NCBI RefSeq assembly: GCF_024323335.1
Contig: NC_066584.1
Span: 427,328,319-427,392,318, forward strand
From: Lathyrus oleraceus
Lineage: Eukaryota > Streptophyta > Magnoliopsida > Fabales > Fabaceae
Direction of reading: 5' to 3'
Length of the DNA: 64,000 nucleotides
Shown: positions 40,681-51,647 of the stretch, piece by piece
Layout of the letters: every line of letters begins with the position of its first letter
Numbering within the stretch: position 1 is the stretch's first letter
Made by a program: the position numbers and the translations under genes
Notes under the pieces: model-generated
Told to the model about the DNA's origin: nothing
Database searches by the model: none
What the model saw: only the letters and a program-made list of their open reading frames with translations

Positions 40681-41912
40681 ATGCAGGACTTCGACGATAT
40701 GCACGTAGCTTTCAGGGATGATTCCCAGAGAGAGCGTTACATAGCTCTACACCAGCGCCCTATGGCCCCTACACGGTACCCAGACCAGCACTGCATGGAA
40801 GCCCTGGGCATTGAGCCAAGCATCCGATTTCTGAGCCACCAACTCCATTGGGACGAGTTCGCTGACGACCTGAGCAACACCTACAGGAACTTGACATTGG
40901 AGTTCCTCAGTTCGTTTGACTATGATCCTTACTCTGGACCAAATGGGTATGCCGCTTTCAGGCTATTTGGGATTGAGTACTCTTTCATCCAAAAGGAGTT
41001 CGGTGACCTATTAGGTTTCCAAACCACCCCCGACGCTATCCCTGAGACGCCGATGGGATACTTTCTGGGTAATGAAGTGGAAAAATTCTGGAGTGATATC
41101 TTAGGTGGAGGGAGTCAGGATCCTTCTACTCAGTTGTCCCAGGCTATACACAACCCTTCTTTTAGGTACTTCCAGATGATACTAGCACACTCCTTCCTTG
41201 GAAGACCAGATGCTGAGACGTTGCTGAGTGAGGAGGAGATATTCTTACTGTTTTGTGCATCCCAGTCTCGCCCTGTGGCATGTGGGAACTTTCTTTTGTG
41301 TGGCCTCGGCAGTGTTGCCAGATCGCCCGAATGAGTCATTCATGTAGGAGGGATCATCACACAGATTGCCATCGCCTTAGGACTATCCTGTAAACTGATA
41401 CATCTCAGGACCTTCTGTGGGTACACTACCATGGATATCGATTTTTGCTTGACCAGAGGATTGATGAGGAGATCCTCCTTCAATCCGAGACAGTTCAGAC
41501 TGCTGATTGATAGCAAGGCGATACACTATTTCACACTGAAGGATCCGATGATGACCAGCGTTCATGGCCTAGCTAACTGGAGTTATGCTTTGGAGGGTCA
41601 GGGAGAGACTATCGAGGAGCCTAGATCCCCACCTGTTGTTGAGTATACCCCTACACCGCCTTCACCCAGGATCACTGTATTCTCTAACAATTTATCTTTG
41701 CAGACCCCAGACATCCGCACCCAGATTGCAGAGTGTCGTAGAGAGATTGTCGGGCTTAGGCAGGAGGTGACTGACCTTACCTTACAGATGGGAGTATCAG
41801 ACCTTACACATGCTACCGAGGCTGACTGTTTATACCAGTAGATCGCAGAGCTTCGCCAGGAGATAGCCATGCTTCGTGGATATAGTCAGGCAGACGAACC
41901 CCCTACTATTTG
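40681..41912 (+). pseudogene. Athila env-position gene, copy A (ATHILA ORF-1 / plant-mobile-like family)
   Basis: The ATG at 40681 follows two splice-acceptor-like sites (gttttcag at about 40655 and gtttacag at 40679). This fits a spliced message like that proposed for genes behind Athila pol. The first frame (to 41334) has RYPDQHCMEALGIEPSIRFL, LTLEFLSSFDYD, FRLFGIEYSF, EFGDLLGF and QAIHNPSFRYFQMILAHS. A stop or shift at about 41334 breaks it; the product continues in another frame at about 41344-41841 (GGIITQIAIALGLS, MDIDFCLTRG). A Pro-rich spacer and a short heptad-like helix follow (AECRREIVGLRQEVTDLTLQ). After a stop at 41839 the helix motif repeats (IAELRQEIAMLRG). I see no signal peptide or clear membrane segment. 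Its biochemical role is unknown. Confidence 0.75.
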
Positions 41913-42546
41913 ATTTTACCATCTCGTTTTATTTTATCTCATTTATGCTTATATTTTTCGCATTTACCTAACTTATTTTATATCATCGAATTTGGGATAT
42001 TTTCTTAACTATGTTAGCACATTAATATTTCCACATCTATATATCTATTTTTTATGTGTGTTTATTATATTTTTATTATAGTCTAACTATATTATTTATT
42101 TATTTATTTATTAGTCTAATGTTTAAATTTTATTTTTATAAAATTATGCAAGCCTTATGTCACTAGGAAAATACAATGCAAATGCTATCCGGACCCCCCA
42201 ACCGAAAAGAGAATGAGAAGCCCATGCCAAATGACCAAAATCCGACCCAGCCGAATTTAGCCTTGTGGCGCCCGCCATGGATGCTGTGGCGCCCGCCACA
42301 GCGTCTGTATAAGCTCGGGGCAGACTCACATTTTTCACCATTTTCATACCTTCAAACCTCAAAAAACCCATTTTTCCACCTTGCAAAAACGCCCCTGAAC
42401 CCCACAAAAGCTCCCACATTTCTCATCTTCACACCATACAAGTCATTTTCCCAACTTCCATTTTCATTTTCATCCGTCAAATTTCATAAAAATCCTGGCT
42501 TTATACAAACCCATCTTCATCATCTTCATCACATTGCAAGAGCTAA
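41913..42546 (+). other. non-coding spacer between the two Athila env-position genes
   Basis: AT-rich to 42170, then a GC-rich patch with two copies of gtggcgcccgcca (42265 and 42286), the second part of an inverted ctgtggcg/cgccacag arrangement. The same ggcg/cgcc vocabulary occurs in the Athila LTR leader near 33600-33720. This suggests the second gene carries a copied regulatory leader, but I cannot align the two convincingly. Confidence 0.5.
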
Positions 42547-44004
42547 ATGATGGAGTTCAATGGATTTATTCTTCGAGAAGGGAAACCGGGGGATCGACAG
42601 AGAAAAATTATCGAAAGGTTGCAAAATCGGGAAATTCTCCCGACAAGGTATGTAGATGATAATTGTCTTTACACTTTGGGTATCTACCATAGCATTTTCT
42701 ATTTATTAGATAATTTAGGCTTGCACACTATCTTTTCAAACAAAGAACCTACCTTTGAGCGATTGACAATCGAGTTTTTAAGTTCTTTAATTTATATTGT
42801 CAATCCTAACACTACTAGCATAGTTGGTACTGTCCGATTTAGAATGTTTGTTGTTGAGTATGAATTCAGTACCGACGAACTAGCAGGCCTGTTAGGAATT
42901 CCTCATAGGGACGATGCTATTTGTGAGGCCCCTTTGGATTCGGATTGGTCGGTCGAGGTGTTTTCCTTCTGGCAGAGATTGTCTAACACTTCAATAAATT
43001 CTTTTGAAGGAATTCTTGCCTCGACCATCCATAACCCGACCATCAGAGTTTTTAGATATCTGTTGGCATGTACTATTTTTGGCTGGGAGAATCCAAACAA
43101 GGTCAATGCTCCAGAACTTCTATTTTTGTAAGGAAGCCTCACAAATAGAAGAATTAATTCGTTCCCGTTTATGCTCGCTCATATGGCTTTAACTCTTAAT
43201 AAAACGGGACCTATTGTTTTTTGAGGATTCATTACGTCTATTGCTCGGGCTCTTAACCTGAACAATGAGATAGCTACTTTAGACTCCTTAGCTCCTCGCA
43301 CAATCAACCTAAAATTTCAGAGAGATATGAAATTGTGCCGATTGAGGAGAGAGGGAGGTTATGTGCTTATGATTCATGGTGTAGCTATCCCATTTGTTGT
43401 CTTACCGTGAACTAGACGTACTGATGTACGTAATGAAAGAAATTGGACCTATGTTTTAGATGCTCCACCTGTTTTGGGTCCACTTCCTCCTAATGTTCCG
43501 GATGAGGAGGGACACGACACTGATGAAGAATATGATCGGAGAGAGCGATCTCCCGTACCTCATGTGTCCCCCCATCACCCTTCACCACCACACATCGCAC
43601 CATCTTCTTTTGCAGGTTCTGCTCCTAGCTTTTATATTACAGAGGAGATGTGGCGCAACCACATGGCTAGAGAGCAAAGGCGTGATGACCTACTCTCTAC
43701 CATTCAGCAACAAATGGCGGATCACATGAGCTTCATGCAAGAATCACAGCGGAGGACAGATAGATCCTATGAGACTGTTGTACAGTCCCTGCTTGCGATC
43801 ACAAACGAGCAATCCCGTCAGCAGCACTACCACCGTCGACATTCTGCACTGATAGAGGCCACTCAGGGTTCCATTTTAAGCAACCTTCGAGAGGTGAGGA
43901 CTGCTCAGGATGCCTTACAGACCATGATGGATCAAAGAGACCGTCGTCGCAGCCGAACCCGTCGTCCACCTCAGGATGGCGAAGGTACCAGTGGTCAGCA
44001 GTAG
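42547..44004 (+). pseudogene. Athila env-position gene, copy B (paralogue of copy A)
   Basis: The frame from ATG 42547 to 43131 parallels copy A motif by motif: [49 protein letters not shown] and [18 protein letters not shown]. After the stop at 43129 the protein continues in shifted frames (ITSIARALNLNNE, LKFQRDMKLCRLRREGGY, NWTYVLDAPP) to a last open frame at 43474-44004. That frame is Pro/His-rich, then helical and Gln-rich (STIQQQMADHMSFMQ), and ends basic (RDRRRSRTRRPP). Order and spacing match copy A, so the pair most likely arose by duplication or by recombination between related elements. Function is unknown; the basic tail could bind nucleic acid (inference). Confidence 0.75.
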
Positions 44005-45128
44005 GATGTCAGGTTACTCTCCCCTTATCTTATTTCGAAACATTGGGGACAGTGTTTGATTTAAGTGTGGGAGGAGATTTTATCACTTTCTATTTTCTTT
44101 GCTGTTTTTAGTTAGATTGTTTATTTTTATTGCTTTTTAGTTGTTCACTTTGCTTCATTTTGCTTTTAATTTGAGTGTTTTAGATAATGCATGAGTCTGA
44201 CGAGTCACCAGTATAGTGTATCTTTAGTACAGTCTAATCTCCCCATTCCCTTAGCCCTACCAAAAAAATTTTGCAAAAGAAAACGGTGTTATTCTGAAAG
44301 TTTTTGGGTTTTAAGACGGGTTTGAGTAAGGATGTGGTGACTTGGGAAAACCTTTTGAAACATCAGTATTGTTTTAGCACCATAGACTTCATGAATATAG
44401 GAATCACTCCCGAAACCCCATATCACATGGCCTTAATCATCATTTTCAGTATAAGTCCCCAGAAGTTTATTACAGCAGTCAGCTCCGGCCTACGCATCCT
44501 CTACGTAGGGGACCGATGAACATAAGTGAATGATCCAGTGAAATAAATAAAAGAAAGCAAGAAGGCAACTCCGGTATAGTTGACCCTCACAAAGTCATTT
44601 AAACCAGAAAGGTTGTAAAAATCTGCTACAAAAGAAAAAGAAAAAGAAAAACTCACCCGCTGTTAGTTGGTTCAGAGGTATCTGACACTGAACTCGGTAG
44701 GGCGGATTACGATCCGATCCCCCACAACTGCAGTTGGGTCAAATAAAAGGATTTACACAAATTTATGTGCCAGGAACCCCATGTTTGGACCATAATCACT
44801 AACAGGTCACTCTGCTATGAAGCATGTACGCATAATAGGCTTAATGTGATTGCGCCTGAATGAAAAGGATACAAAAAGAGATGAAGAGGCATGCCTAGGT
44901 ATTGTGGGATAATATGGGTTGGTTAATATAGGAATGGAGTTTATGTCCGTGTTTGCGGATAAGTGTCATCATGATACCCTTAGTTCACTGAGTTAGTACC
45001 TATCACTGCATCCCGACTTGAACTTAGAAGCCTTTCTAGCCCGAATCACTCGTTGACACCAGTTTTTCTTCTACGAGCTTTTTAGTGTTTTGCTTGAGGA
45101 CAAGCAAGGGTTTAAGTGAGAGAGAATT
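44005..45128 (+). other. Athila 3' untranslated region and polypurine tract
   Basis: No ORF of quality is present. The phrase cattggggacagtg near 44041 and the purine-rich gtgtgggaggaga near 44066 recall features typical of Athila 3' regions. The last purine-rich bases before the LTR (agtgagagagaat, about 45114-45127) are the likely priming tract. Confidence 0.65.
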
Positions 45129-46689
45129 TGATGACACTGAATTTCACCGTATTTTCGACTCCGATTTCACATGCATTTTAGTTGTTTTGTTATTATTTTG
45201 TTATGTTATTACTATGTTTTTCTTTGTTTTCAGGTTTTAAGTCTAATCGGAGTCCTGATCGAGAAAAGGAGTGAAAATGAGCTAAAAAGACTAAAATTCA
45301 GCATTTTTCACTTGTGGCTGGCGCCATGGGTCCAGCCATGACGTGTCATAGCTCAACTTCCCTCAACTGCCACGTCTCCCACTACTTCCACTTGGGCGCC
45401 ACAAGAAAAAAATGTTTTTCCCTCCCAATTTCAAACTGAAGGGCATCCTTGTCATTTCCATTATTTTCCTTGCCTATAAATAGAGACTCGATTTCATTTG
45501 TTTCAGCATCCAAACTTAGAGCAAACTTAGTTTCAATTAGGCATATATTCAGTATTTTAAAAGTGGTAATCGCTTCGCATTGGGGTGTTGCCACAATTGT
45601 GTGATCGAGTTTGTAATCGAGTTTGAAGCACTTTGGAAGGAAGTTAATCCTGCCGCCATTTTCATTTCCGTTTCGCATTTTATTCAACCTTCCGATTAGA
45701 GCAGATTTTTATTGCTTAACCTTTATCTATTTTACTTTCCCGCACTGTCTTTACTTTATTTATTTCTCGCACTCGCACTACTTTTATTTATTTCTCGCAC
45801 TCGCACTACTTTATTTATTTCTCGCACTCGCACTACTTTTATTTATTTCTCGCACTCGCACTACTTTCATTTACTTTCCGCACTCGCACTACTTTTATTT
45901 AAATTAAAATGCACCTTTACTTTACCATGTCTAGCTAAACCTATAAGGGTTAGAATGTAAGGATCGTAATTGAACTGATAATCCGTACAATTGTTCGTAG
46001 AAACACTTAAGGGCTATTTTGACTTTCAACTTGAGTTTTCCCGCACTTAATTTCCGTTGGGTAAGATCGAAAGCCGTCCAACGTCCTTTTAAACTTAATT
46101 GTTTTTAACTATTTTAAAAACAGCGAAAGCGCTTTGTTTAGTTCATTAGGAGTTTTTAACTTAAGAAGAAAAGTGATTTTAAAACTGTTTTCGGACGCGT
46201 TTATAAGTTTAGAGTCTGGTTCGTGAGAACCTCTTTTGGTTAAGAAATTCAGGTTGAAATACTTTTCAACTTAGTCAAGATACTATATTTCTTAAAAATA
46301 GGTTTACTACTCTAACGCAATGCGCGCCTTTTTATAAGTGACAATAAAAAGGTTTGATTAGGGAGTACAACTCAGTTCTGAATACGCGAAAGCGACAATT
46401 CCCATTAAATTGGTTTTTTTCAAAGTAGGAAACATTGTCCATAAGTAATTCTATAAGCAAGTAATTGGATTATTAATTGATTATGTGAATTACATTCGAG
46501 CCTGTCTTTATTAATTGAATTTTATTTAACACTTTATTTTTCATTGTACACTCTAAAAACCCCTATTTCGATTACCTTAAATAAACACCATAACAATAGA
46601 TAACGATAGATTGACACTTGGTCTCTATGGATTCGACAATCTTTTATATTACTCTGAGGCGTTCATATACTTGCGAAAAACACACATCA
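45129..46689 (+). repeat. Athila 3' LTR
   Basis: 1561 bp and collinear with 33408-35030. It lacks a stretch in the leader where the 5' copy has the ctccacttcggcgcc region. TATA box is at 45475-45482. The tctcgcactcgcactac minisatellite is at 45755-45900. Confidence 0.93.
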
Positions 46690-47058
46690 ATAAAAAATAT
46701 CTCAAATGATATTTTTGTTTTCTAATATCAAATGACCAATTATTAATGTTACCAAAATGCGACCTCTTGTTCTTATTAATAATATGAGGAATAAGTAAAC
46801 CTTGCTATGAAGAAAATGATGAAATTTGGTAAAAAAAAATATTAAATGGTGATGAAATGAAGTTATAGATGATGATGATATTGTTAAGATAATGAGTTCT
46901 TCCTTCCTCTTCTTTCTTCTTCCTTTTCTTTTCTTTCTCTTTTCCTATTTCTCTCTTTCTTATAACTCTCTTTCTCACTTCTTATTCTTATCTCTTCTTC
47001 TTCTTTAATCCACAACCACACATTATATACGTAACATATATATATATATATAATTATA

Positions 47059-47156
<98 letters not shown>

Positions 47157-47160
47157 TTAT
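46690..47160 (-). repeat. partial second copy of the old LTR relic with (TA)n tract
   Basis: From about 46795 (aaaccttgctatgaaga) to 47030 (accacacattatata) the sequence follows 32966-33216 closely in the same orientation. It lacks about 15 bases around tcttcaagcttc. The (TA)n tract follows at 47037-47150. Its left part (46690-46790) is not recognisable. Confidence 0.75.
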
Positions 47161-47404
47161 ATGAAAAATGAATCCGAAATGAATGTTTCGTGCGGGATAA
47201 ATCTTGCCTTTGAAGGAAAAGTATGCGCAGAATTAACAATGTTTTTGATTTTCAGAGACCACAACTAATAAAAAAAACAAAATAATTTCAATGATAATGG
47301 CTAGGATTCAGAAAAAACTAATGCCGCTAAAAGCGGGAGCTGTCGTGATACTAGGTAGAAATAGTATTTTAATATGTTTCCTAGTTATAATTTTCAATAG
47401 AAAA

Positions 47405-47618
47405 ATTAACATTTTTTTTATAAGCAGAAACATTAATTCAATGGAGGCACTATAGTGCCTCAACCCAATAAGACAAATAAGAACACCAGTAAAACAATCA
47501 ATAATATATAATTACAAGAAATCTAGAGGGCATTTGAGCTAATAGTAGAAAATACATTTATGTTTGAAATTAGAACTTATAACCGGCCATTGCCAAGAAA
47601 AAAGAATAATTCTGTTAA
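47405..47618 (-). pseudogene. LINE 3' end (part right of which is the MULE)
   Basis: In minus orientation the segment ends in an A-rich run (aaaaaaaatg at about 47409-47418) preceded by gaggcactatagtgcctcc. The tail-like run and its position directly adjoining the MULE opposite the zf-RVT fragment at 55300-55570 identify it as the LINE's 3' end. No protein is recognisable. Confidence 0.5.
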
Positions 47619-47627
47619 ACAGATTGT

Positions 47628-47928
47628 GAATTTTTTTTTAAAATATCCAAAAATTTAAAAAAAATTTCAAAAATATACAATTTTTCAAAATAATTACATA
47701 AATGGCCAATTTTGACCATTTTTTACACTAAGGCGCCACCCTAATTGGCGCCTACCCTTAATGGGTAGGGCAAGTCGCCACTAGGAGTGGCGCCTATGCC
47801 CATTCCTTTTTTTTTTTTTTTTTTTTTTAAATATTTTTTTTTTTAATTTTTTTTAATTTATGAATTTATATTTTTTCTTAATTATATTAATTTATGTTAA
47901 GACATATATATAAATAAATTTTTTTACA

Positions 47929-47990
<62 letters not shown>

Positions 47991-48076
47991 TTATATATAT
48001 ATATATTAATTTATATATATATATATATATATTAATATAATTTATAAGTAATTAATATTATTTGTAAATTTTTGGA
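47628..48076 (+). repeat. left terminal inverted repeat of the MULE
   Basis: The outer 180 bp contain ggcgccaccctaattggcgcc and gtcgccactaggagtggcgcc, matched in reverse complement at 55117-55190. The inner part includes a poly(T) run (47808-47828) and a (TA)n tract (47932-47986), and ends near ttataagtaattaatatta. The right end shows the same order, so the repeat continues through the microsatellite. Confidence 0.88.
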
Positions 48077-48214
48077 AAAAAAAATTAATTTATATACGTA
48101 TAAAGATATGATAGACAATATTTTTAAAGATAAAGATAAAGATATAAATATAATAAACAGAAAATATTTTTATTTAAATAATAGACAAGACAAATATTAC
48201 AAAGATATGATTAA

Positions 48215-50203
48215 TCACATATGATGCGGTCCCTGGTACGATCCGCACGGGGGAGGTCTAGTTACTCGCCTAGACGGTTCACGTGGTGGTGGTGCTTCCC
48301 TATTACCACCCCTTGCCCTAACGCGCCCCCTTGCCGCTTGCCGTTGTGGTTGGGTCGAAGTCCCTTCAGTGCTGTAGGAAAGACGAGTCCCCTCTGCGCC
48401 CTCGAAGCTTTGTCTCGGTGGGACAAACTGACTACTGCTGGGTGCGCCCTCGAATTGTGGTCTTTGGTAGTTTAGGGTTGAATCGGGTTGGCCAAAGTGC
48501 AATGTTTGTTGTGGTGTGTAGTAGTCCTGTTGGTAGTCCTCTTGTATACCCGTGTCGGGGCTAGGTGGAGGACTGGAAGAGCTTGGGAAATTGTCGTGTT
48601 GGAAGTGTTGGGATTGGTGGAAGTAGGGGGATTGATATTGTGGTAGGTGTTGGGACTGTTGATGGTGGTGGGAATGTTGAGTTTGTTGTTGGTAGTCTTC
48701 ATGGTATTGGGATTGAGTTTGTGGTATGTATTGTTGATTTGGTTGGGGGGTGGACATGTGTTGTGGTGGTTGTTGTTGGTAATATGGTGGTGGTGGTTGT
48801 TGTTGGTAATAAGGTGGTGGTGGTTGTTGTTGGTAAAATGGTTGTGGTGGTTGTTGTTGGTAATAAGGTGGTGGTTGTTGTTGTTGGGAATACTGTGGTG
48901 GTTGTTGTTGTTGGGAATACTGTGGTGGTTGTTGTTGTTGGAAATATGGTTGTTGCATCCGGGGATCGTCCAAATAGAACGGGTCAGACACAATCATTTC
49001 TGGATTGGTATTTGCTCTATACCAATCCACATATTCCCTTGTCGGCTTCATTTCGTTGGGCGCCACCGGAAATTGTAGAACATAGTGGGCACGGTCTTTC
49101 CACATTTTACGAAACTCCTTAGCAAATTCCTTCCAATTTTTGGCATACCACTGGTGGCTGACTTTTTTTGACGATCCAACAGTTGACGATAAAATATAAT
49201 TTTATTTTTGGGGGTAAGACTGTAATCCAGTCCGGTTGTAATGAACCTAAACAAAAAAAGATAAATAAGATTAGTTACAAATATTTATAGAATAAATATA
49301 CAAAATGAAATAAGATCATAAATTTACCTAGTTGCGTAGGGGAAGGAGTAGTCATTAGGATTTTCTGGGGCTAGCCTCGGCAATCTCCACCACCCCCATG
49401 TTTGGAGCAAAAAAGCACATCCAGAAAATGTACAGTGCTCATTTTGTGCATTTTTACACAAAGAGCTATATAGGAATGCTAATACTGCAGAACCCCAACT
49501 ATATGTGCTTATTCTATCAATGTCCCCGAGCAAACTCAAGTACATAAAATTTATGCTATTTCCCGTCCCTTCGGGAAATAGCAAGTTCCCAAACAATAGC
49601 ATAATGTAAACCCGGGTTTTTATGACTTTTTCTTGTTCGGAGGATTCCTCAGTCAAAGTTATGGAGTCGTGGTACAATTGTAGGCTAGATAATTTAATAC
49701 CCTGACCCCTTGCTTTGGCAGACCCCTCACCCTCGACCAGATCTACCCCCAACATTTGAACACATATTTGGTTAGGCTGTTGAACATTTCCGGTCACAGG
49801 CTTACCATCTATTCTAAGACCTAAAAGCATGTACACGTCCTCTAATGTGACGGTACATTCACCAGTTGGTAGGTGAAAAGTGTGTGTCTCAGGTCTCCAA
49901 CGTTCACACAGAGCCAAAATGAATTTGGCATCAATGGTGGCATTTACGACATGCATTACATGACCGAAACCCGCACGCTCTATGTAAGGTACGCACCATG
50001 GGTCTGGATAAGGCATTGGGTGTGAACGTTGACGAAATTTCTTGGGATCCTTTAAAAACAAACAATATAAACAATCATTATATTGGACTTTTAAAAAACT
50101 AATTACAAACATACGAAAGAGGCAATGTTCAAGAAAAACTTACGAATGAGGCAATGTTTGCCCTAGTTCCTCTGTGTTCTTGGCCCATGGTAAGAAGCGA
50201 CAT
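48215..50203 (-). pseudogene. plant mobile domain (PMD, aminotransferase-like) gene of the MULE, with an apparent frameshift
   Basis: Transcribed away from the transposase. I infer exon 1 at 50114-50203 (starting MSLLTMGQEHRGTR, donor GTATGT), exon 2 at 49328-50049 (acceptor TTTAAAG) and exon 3 at 48215-49246 (donor GTAAAT, acceptor TTTGTTTAG). Exon 2 carries the PMD core: RQRSHPMPYPDPWCVPYIERAGF, CERWRPETHTFHLPTGE, TVTLEDVYMLLGLRIDGKPV. Exon 3 starts FITTGLDYSLTPKN. Around the seven-T run at 49163-49169 the frame shifts by one base; beyond it the other frame continues through WYAKNWKEFAKEFRKMWKDR to a 100-residue Gln/Pro/Tyr repeat tail, then a basic end (RVRARGGNRE) and the stop. PMD proteins of the MAIN/MAIL family act in nuclear silencing and expression in plants, and PMDs are known from transposons. 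A sequencing error in the T run would restore the gene; otherwise it is broken. Confidence 0.82.
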
Positions 50204-51647
50204 GACTGCAATGTAGGAAGAAGCTTGGTGGATGAGAAGTTTCGCCTGAGTTCTCTGAATAAAAGTGTTAGTGGTTGATGAAAACTTGCAAGAATGACCC
50301 TCTATTTATACTCGTTTTCAAGTAGACTGAATATGCAAAAATGTGACAAGTGTAAGGCATGCGTGGTAGTGTTGGCATGCATTGGTGGAATCTGATGATG
50401 CAAAAACGTGACAAGTGTAAGGCATGCGTGGGAATCTTGCAGAATAGGTGCAGACTAGGTGGCAGTGTTGGCATGCATTGGTGCAGACTAGGTGGGAGTT
50501 GTCTTGTCTTGGGGAAGACTTGGTGGAATCTGATGATGCAAAAACGTGACAAGTGTAAGGCATGCGTGGGAATCTTGCATTCAAGGGTGTGACACGTGTA
50601 AGGCATGCGTGGGAATCTGCCAGACTTGGTGGTGAAGACTTGATGGGGAACAGGCATGCATGGGAATCTCTGAGACTAAGTTCAGGCTTGGTGGATAGGT
50701 TGGCATGCATTAGTACAGACTAGGTGGGAGTGTTGCATTCAAGGGTGTGACACGTGTAAGGCATGCGTGGGAATCTGCCAGACTTGGTGGTGAAGACTTG
50801 ATGGGGAACAGGCATGCATGGGAATCTCTGAGACTAAGTTCAGGCTTGGTGGATAGGTTGGCATGCATTAGTACAGACTAGGTGGGAGTGTTGCATTCAA
50901 GGGTGTGACACGTGTAAGGCATGCGTGGGAATCTGCCAGACTTGGTGGTGAAGACTTGATGGGGAACAGGCATGCATGGGAATCTCTGAGACTAAGTTCA
51001 GGCTAGGTGGATAGGTTGGCATGCATTAGTACAGACTAGGTGGGAGTGTTGCATTCAAGGGTGTGACACGTGTAAGGCATGCGTGGGAATCTGCCAGACT
51101 TGGTGGTGAAGACTTGATGGGGAACAGGCATGCATGGGAATCTCTGAGACTAAGTTCAGGCTAGGTGGATAGGTTGGCATGCATTAGTACAGACTAGGTG
51201 GGAGTGTTGCATTCAAGGGTGTGACACGTGTAAGGCATGCGTGGGAATCTGCCAGACTTGGTGGTGAAGACTTGATGGGGAACAGGCATGCATGGGAATC
51301 TCTGAGACTAAGTTCAGGCTAGGTGGATAGGTTGGCATGCATTAGTACAGACTAGGTGGGAGTGTTGCATTCAAGGGTGTGACACGTGTAAGGCATGCGT
51401 GGGAATCTGCCAGACTTGGTGGTGAAGACTTGATGGGGAACAGGCATGCATGGGAATCTCTGAGACTAAGTTCAGGCTTGGTGGTGAAGACTTGATGGAT
51501 AGGCAGTAAGATTCTTGCAGTATAAATATTCACACACATTTTCGCAAAGGTATTCACAATATCTTCACAGCAATCTTCACAAAACCTTGACAATATCTTC
51601 ACAAAACCTTCACAAAACCTTCACAAAACCTTCACAAAACCTTCACA
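50204..51647. promoter_or_regulatory. shared intergenic promoter region of the divergent PMD and transposase genes
   Basis: The 1.44 kb between the two start codons has no genuine gene; ORFs across the tandem array are by-products of repetition. A TATA-like agtataaatatt at 51519-51530 serves the transposase side. A tatttatac on the plus strand at about 50302-50310 (gtataaata in PMD orientation) serves the PMD side. Near 51560-51660 the phrase cttcacaaaac is repeated about eight times in the transposase leader. Confidence 0.75.
50573..51480. repeat. 158-bp tandem array in the MULE promoter region
   Basis: The landmark ttgcattcaagggtgtgaca recurs at 50733, 50891, 51049, 51207 and 51365, always 158 bp apart, with an earlier partial copy at 50575. 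Units are nearly identical (for example ggcttgg versus ggctagg). Each contains a G-box-like gacacgtgt and several ggcatgca/ggcatgcg sequences. Shorter related pieces extend to 50330. Confidence 0.95.

Larger units (their letters stand above)
33408..46689 (+). mobile_element. Athila-type Ty3/gypsy element with both LTRs, decayed
   Basis: The 13,282-bp element has LTRs starting TGATGACACTG and ending ATCA, a tRNA-Asp-type PBS, gag, pol, two Athila-specific genes behind pol, and a purine tract before the 3' LTR. Flanking pentamers are ataga (33403-33407) and ataaa (46690-46694), one mismatch, a plausible but weak target duplication. LTRs differ by many substitutions and by a deletion of several tens of bases in the 3' copy, so the insertion is much older than the Tekay one. 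Confidence 0.93.

Noticed and set aside
48565..49122. Long plus-strand ORFs rich in Val/Gly or Trp/Leu opposite the Gln/Pro tail
   Set aside because: They are the antisense of the repetitive Gln/Pro codons of the PMD gene and have no independent support.
50268..50710. Minus-strand ORFs with repeated HACL/THALHLSRF phrases
   Set aside because: They arise from the tandem repeats in the promoter region. The repetition explains the open frame.
50573..51480. CRISPR-like array
   Set aside because: The units are directly adjacent 158-bp repeats without unique spacers, in a eukaryotic genome.
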